Part shown: piece after piece, positions 22,992 through 26,041 of the stretch
How positions within the stretch are numbered: position 1 is the stretch's first letter
Layout of the letters: every line of letters begins with the position of its first letter
IMG/VR virus record: IMGVR_UViG_3300037071_001308
Coordinates: 1 to 26,041 of that record
From: a virus
Direction: 5' to 3' (one strand)
DNA: 26,041 nt
Made by a program: the position numbers and the translations under genes
The notes under the pieces: generated by a model
What the model saw: the letters and a program-made list of their open reading frames with translations, nothing else
The model's database searches: none
Told to the model about the DNA's origin: nothing

Positions 22992-24479
22992 ATGCTTACC
23001 ATCAATACCCGTATTCCTACCATCGCTCGCGGCAAGATTAGATCGCTCGTGAAAGCGCACGCTGGCTGGCGCACGTTCATAGAAGGGAAAGGCAAAGTTT
23101 CAGCACAAGCCCTCAACTCTGAAATTTTAGAATTTGCTTTGACCGATCCGGGTCTCGTTACCGCGATCGAAGCTATTCTGAGTGCTTCCCCGGCAAACGC
23201 GGCGACCGATGCCCCCGAAACAATGGATGAAAACGATATGGCCGACATGGAAAACGACGACATGGCCAACGCCCCCAGCCTTACAGGTTTTGCTTTGAAC
23301 GATATCCTGTCAAGCGTAGATCAATTCCTATCGCCCTTAGTTCGGAGTGAACTTAGCAACGTTCTGGGCCCTGTACTCGCGGCAGCAAATAAACCTGCCG
23401 TAGAGATTGAGCGCGTCATTGAGGTCGAGCGTATTGTTGAGGTAGCCCCCGGCGAAGCCCCCCGCGTATCGGCGCCAAAAGCCAGACGCGACAAGCGCGT
23501 AACATTCAGAACGTTGTACCCGTCACGTTCCACAAAATGCAGCGCGTATTTTGACGCCCCTTTGACACTTTGGACGGGCGCCGCGAATAGCCCTGCGGCT
23601 GATCCGTTCTACGTTGTTGATAAGCAACACATGGCGTTGCTCATGACGGGCATGGAACGCAGCACAAATATCTGGCTCACCGGCCCGGCTGGCACCGGCA
23701 AGTCAACTTTGCCGGAACAAGCCGCTGCCACGCTAGGACGGCCCTTTGTAAAAATAGGTATGACGCGGCAAACCGAAGTTGAGGCTTTGATCGGCGGCAT
23801 GGCGCTGCGCAACGGTGCAACCGTGTGGGAAGATGGCGCGCTTATCAAAGCTATGCGCCAGCCGGGCACAGTGATCTTGATTGACGAACTCACGTTTGCC
23901 CCGGCGGGCGTACAAGCGATCATTCAGCTTGTAGCGGATGACCATCGGTCGATTACGCTGCCAACGGGCGAGCTTGTAAAGGCGGCGGACGGCGTTGTTT
24001 TTGTAGTGGCAGATAACACCGCAGGCAGCGGCGACGAAGGCGGTTTATATGCTGGCACCAACGTTTCAAACGCGGCCCTCGTAACCCGTTTCAAGCGTAT
24101 GATCCATGTTGATTATTTGTCGGCGCAAAAAGAAGCCGAAGCTCTCGCCAATCATACCAAATGCCCAATGGAAGCAGCGCGACACCTCGCGGATTTTGTC
24201 GCGCAAGTCCGCCGTATGCCAGCCATGCAAGGCGTTGTTATTTCACTACGGCAAATGGTCGGTTTCGTACAATGCGTCCAAGACGGTTTTAGCTCAAAGG
24301 ACGCTTTTGTCGCAACCATATCATCCCGTATGCCAGCAACCGAACGGGCTACAATTGACGGGCTTTGCGATCTTCGATGGAACGAAAACTTTGAGGCTTT
24401 AGTCCACGGCAAGGCAGCCCCCGTTATCGCCCCGAGTGATAGCCCTGCGGCGACAGCGTTCGGGGACACATCTTTCTAG
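22992..24479 (+). CDS. MoxR/CobS-like AAA+ ATPase
   Basis: 495 aa from ATG 22992 (AAGGG about 9 bases upstream). The N-terminal 200 residues hold an RGKIRSLVKAHAGWRTFIEG helix, an acidic Met/Asp segment (MDENDMADMENDD) and a heptad-like VIEVERIVEVAP linker. The AAA+ module then has Walker A TGPAGTGKST (about 230-239), Walker B VILIDELTF (about 294-302), sensor-like FVVADNTAGSGD (about 337-348) and an arginine-finger candidate in LVTRFKR. This is the MoxR/CobS type of ATPase, which works with VWA-domain partners; the next gene encodes one. Phage copies are known, but substrates are generally not established. No CobN-like partner lies in this window. Confidence 0.85.
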   Translation: MLTINTRIPTIARGKIRSLVKAHAGWRTFIEGKGKVSAQALNSEILEFALTDPGLVTAIEAILSASPANAATDAPETMDENDMADMENDDMANAPSLTGFALNDILSSVDQFLSPLVRSELSNVLGPVLAAANKPAVEIERVIEVERIVEVAPGEAPRVSAPKARRDKRVTFRTLYPSRSTKCSAYFDAPLTLWTGAANSPAADPFYVVDKQHMALLMTGMERSTNIWLTGPAGTGKSTLPEQAAATLGRPFVKIGMTRQTEVEALIGGMALRNGATVWEDGALIKAMRQPGTVILIDELTFAPAGVQAIIQLVADDHRSITLPTGELVKAADGVVFVVADNTAGSGDEGGLYAGTNVSNAALVTRFKRMIHVDYLSAQKEAEALANHTKCPMEAARHLADFVAQVRRMPAMQGVVISLRQMVGFVQCVQDGFSSKDAFVATISSRMPATERATIDGLCDLRWNENFEALVHGKAAPVIAPSDSPAATAFGDTSF

Positions 24480-24482
24480 TTT

Positions 24483-24519
24483 GTTGACAATCAACCCCCT
24501 CTGATTTACAGAGGGGGTT
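24483..24519 (+). promoter_or_regulatory. TTGACAATC motif plus 11-bp stem-loop between the AAA+ and VWA genes
   Basis: GTTGACAATC (24483-24492) repeats the motif of the divergent region at 22910. It is followed immediately by AACCCCCTCTG and CAGAGGGGGTT (24493-24503 and 24509-24519), a perfect 11-bp stem with a 5-base loop. There is no T-run, so a classical terminator is not supported. A transcript-level regulator or processing site between the two genes, or an operator, is possible. Confidence 0.45.
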
Positions 24520-24550
24520 CGCTACCCGTTATCCTAAAGGACAAAAACAA

Positions 24551-26041
24551 ATGTACACCTATCCCGAAGCCCTGAACGCCCTGCAAAGCATTGCAAACGA
24601 TTACATCAAGCTACTACGCCCCAATGCCCTCTTTCCCGTAATGTTGACTACAGACGCCTCCGCGACAACGGCTTGCGTGACTTGGGATACCTATCACGCC
24701 AAGATCACCTTGCCCGTGCGCCCAGCCGTGTCCGTCATGAGCGAACACGAGTTTCAAGACTGGACGGCGTATCTGCTTCATGAGTTGGGCCACCCCACAC
24801 ACACCAATCAAACCGTATGGAAGGAGGCGATAGCGCGCGGTCTAGCCCGCTTGCTGAACGCGCTGGAGGATGTCCGCATGGAACAAGCGGTCATTGCATC
24901 GGGTATCGTCCCCAATGCCAAGGCGGTTTTGTCGCGCTTGCTGTCGCGCAAAGTGATCGAAGCCCGAACGGACGGTGCTTGGAAGCCCAATAGCCGAAAA
25001 GATATTGGCTGGACGATTTGCGTTCTAGGACGCGCGGCCAACGGCTACGCTTTTGACGCCAGTGACCTTGCATGGATCAAATCACAGATCAAAGCGGGTT
25101 CCACTGTTAACGCGGTGTTGGGATGGGCCCTGCCTGAGTTGGCAGCTTGCCAGTCAACAGAAGATTGTCTGGCGTTGGCAGCTAAAATTTCCACCACCAT
25201 TACAACCCCTATACCACAGAGCAATTTGCAGGGCAGTTCGCAGGGCAGTTCGCAGGGCAGTTCGCAGGGCAGTTCGCAGGGCAGTTCGCAAGGCAGTTCA
25301 CAAGGCAGCGAGGGCAGCGAGGGCAGCGAGGGCAGCGAGGGCAGTTCACAAGGCAGCGAGGGCAGCGAGGGCAGCGAGGGCAGCGAGGGTCGGGCCGGAA
25401 CGGGACGCTGCGGCAGTGGAGCAACGGACGAAGACGAAGCCCCCATCACAAGCGAAAAGGAGTTAACCGAAACCGACTTAGCCCCCCATCAAACCAAAGA
25501 GCCCGAACTGCCTTGGCAGGCAAAGCAGATCGAAAACAGTGTTTTAGATATCCTTCGCCGCGCGGCGGACCAAAGCCCCCCGCCCTCCGATAGCAAAAAG
25601 ATAACCCCACACCTAAACGCGGCGACGATTAAACTGCGGGACGGCGCCGCGAAAGCGTCACGGCAAAGAGCCGCGTTGGCGCGAGCCCTGCGAGCAAACG
25701 AAACCGACGACCGAGACGGCGGACGACGGGCTGGACGCCTAGACCGTGGGGCGTTGTCGAGGGCCATGTCAGGCGCGGTAAACGTTTTCGCAAAGCGTGA
25801 AATTTCCGAAGGTTTTGACACTGACGTCGCCGTGTTACTTGACGCTAGCGGCAGCATGACGGGGGCGAACTTGATGAGCGCGCTAGAAGCCGGGCTCGTG
25901 ATTGCGCAAGCGGCTGGCAGTGTCGGAGCTTGCTGCACAACTGAGATATTTAATTCCAGCGGCTACCAAAGAGCCGGAACACTGGCGAGCAAACGGCCCC
26001 CGGCGCTCGAAGAATACGGCGCCCTGACAAATAGCGCAGGC
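24551..26041 (+). CDS. CobT-like VWA protein with metallopeptidase-like N-terminus (partial)
   Basis: At least 497 aa, cut by the right edge, so the end is missing. ATG 24551 has AAAGGA 8 bases upstream. Residues about 70-110 contain YLLHELGHPTHTN (HExxH at 77-81) and ALEDVRMEQ (Glu106-Asp107), a pattern of zinc metallopeptidase-like N-termini in VWA/CobT-type proteins. A long QGSS/EGS repeat linker follows (about 227-280), then a basic/acidic stretch, and a VWA domain from FDTDVAVLLDASGSMTG, where D431-A-S-G-S is the metal-ion adhesion (MIDAS) motif. It is likely the partner of the upstream AAA+ ATPase in a chelatase-like or remodelling complex. The substrate is unknown. Confidence 0.8.
   Translation, partial: MYTYPEALNALQSIANDYIKLLRPNALFPVMLTTDASATTACVTWDTYHAKITLPVRPAVSVMSEHEFQDWTAYLLHELGHPTHTNQTVWKEAIARGLARLLNALEDVRMEQAVIASGIVPNAKAVLSRLLSRKVIEARTDGAWKPNSRKDIGWTICVLGRAANGYAFDASDLAWIKSQIKAGSTVNAVLGWALPELAACQSTEDCLALAAKISTTITTPIPQSNLQGSSQGSSQGSSQGSSQGSSQGSSQGSEGSEGSEGSEGSSQGSEGSEGSEGSEGRAGTGRCGSGATDEDEAPITSEKELTETDLAPHQTKEPELPWQAKQIENSVLDILRRAADQSPPPSDSKKITPHLNAATIKLRDGAAKASRQRAALARALRANETDDRDGGRRAGRLDRGALSRAMSGAVNVFAKREISEGFDTDVAVLLDASGSMTGANLMSALEAGLVIAQAAGSVGACCTTEIFNSSGYQRAGTLASKRPPALEEYGALTNSAG
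25229..25389. repeat. Tandem repeat linker in the CobT-like gene
   Basis: Five exact CAGGGCAGTTCG units, one variant, then GAGGGCAGC-type 9-base units interrupted once by a TTCACAAGGC variant. They encode QGSS then EGS repeats without stops. In-frame unit lengths allow copy-number change. The segment joins the N-terminal metallopeptidase-like part to the VWA part as a flexible linker. Confidence 0.85.

Noticed and set aside
24493-24519. Intrinsic terminator after the AAA+ gene
   Set aside because: The stem is strong but no T-run follows, so it is reported as a stem-loop of unknown role instead.
25229-25389. CRISPR array
   Set aside because: Units are contiguous 9-12 base coding repeats without spacers.

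Overview
The window reads as part of the genome of a tailed phage, most likely a podovirus-type phage (or closely related prophage) of a GC-rich, probably alphaproteobacterial host. The evidence is one long co-oriented late block on the minus strand, read from the right (about 22.9 kb) to the left edge, with tightly packed genes that often overlap at stop/start codons (ATGA, TGATG, TAATG). No tape measure, tail tube or sheath gene is seen. P22-type neck genes (gp4-like adaptor, gp10-like factor), a P22-style portal and a lysis/ejection cassette take their place. The host assignment is inference from GC-rich codon use and the style of the structural proteins.

Late block in transcription order (minus strand): small terminase, large terminase (apparently started on CTG), an HNH endonuclease, portal with a large Pro/Gly insert, two small unknown proteins, two adjacent small proteins resembling the Acb2/Tad1 hairpin family (anti-CBASS/anti-Thoeris cyclic-nucleotide sponges), a small unknown, scaffold, major capsid protein, a 183-aa unknown, gp4-like adaptor, gp10-like neck/tail factor, GNAT-like protein, two virion-type proteins, a two-domain peptidoglycan hydrolase (M15 peptidase plus lytic transglycosylase), two ejection-protein candidates, a small protein, tail fibre, glycine-rich adhesin, and a partial gene running off the left end.

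Five small HNH or HNH-like genes interrupt this block. Three (about 2.0-2.5, 5.6-6.0 and 13.0-13.5 kb) belong to one family with paired cysteines and a YGGRGI...NCRW...NRR core. One (9.4-9.9 kb) is a classical HNH with a C-terminal helix-turn-helix, inserted antisense over the 3' end of the GNAT gene. One (19.7-20.3 kb) is an HNH with three zinc knuckles between terminase and portal. Two of the five face against the late operon.

Divergent from the small terminase, on the plus strand, are a MoxR/CobS-like AAA+ ATPase and a CobT-like protein that combines an HELGH metallopeptidase-like motif, a QGSS/EGS repeat linker and a VWA (MIDAS) domain cut by the right edge. The two share similar leader DNA and look like an early/middle expression unit. 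No gene-free stretch exceeds 300 bases. No tRNA, rRNA, CRISPR array or insertion sequence was seen.
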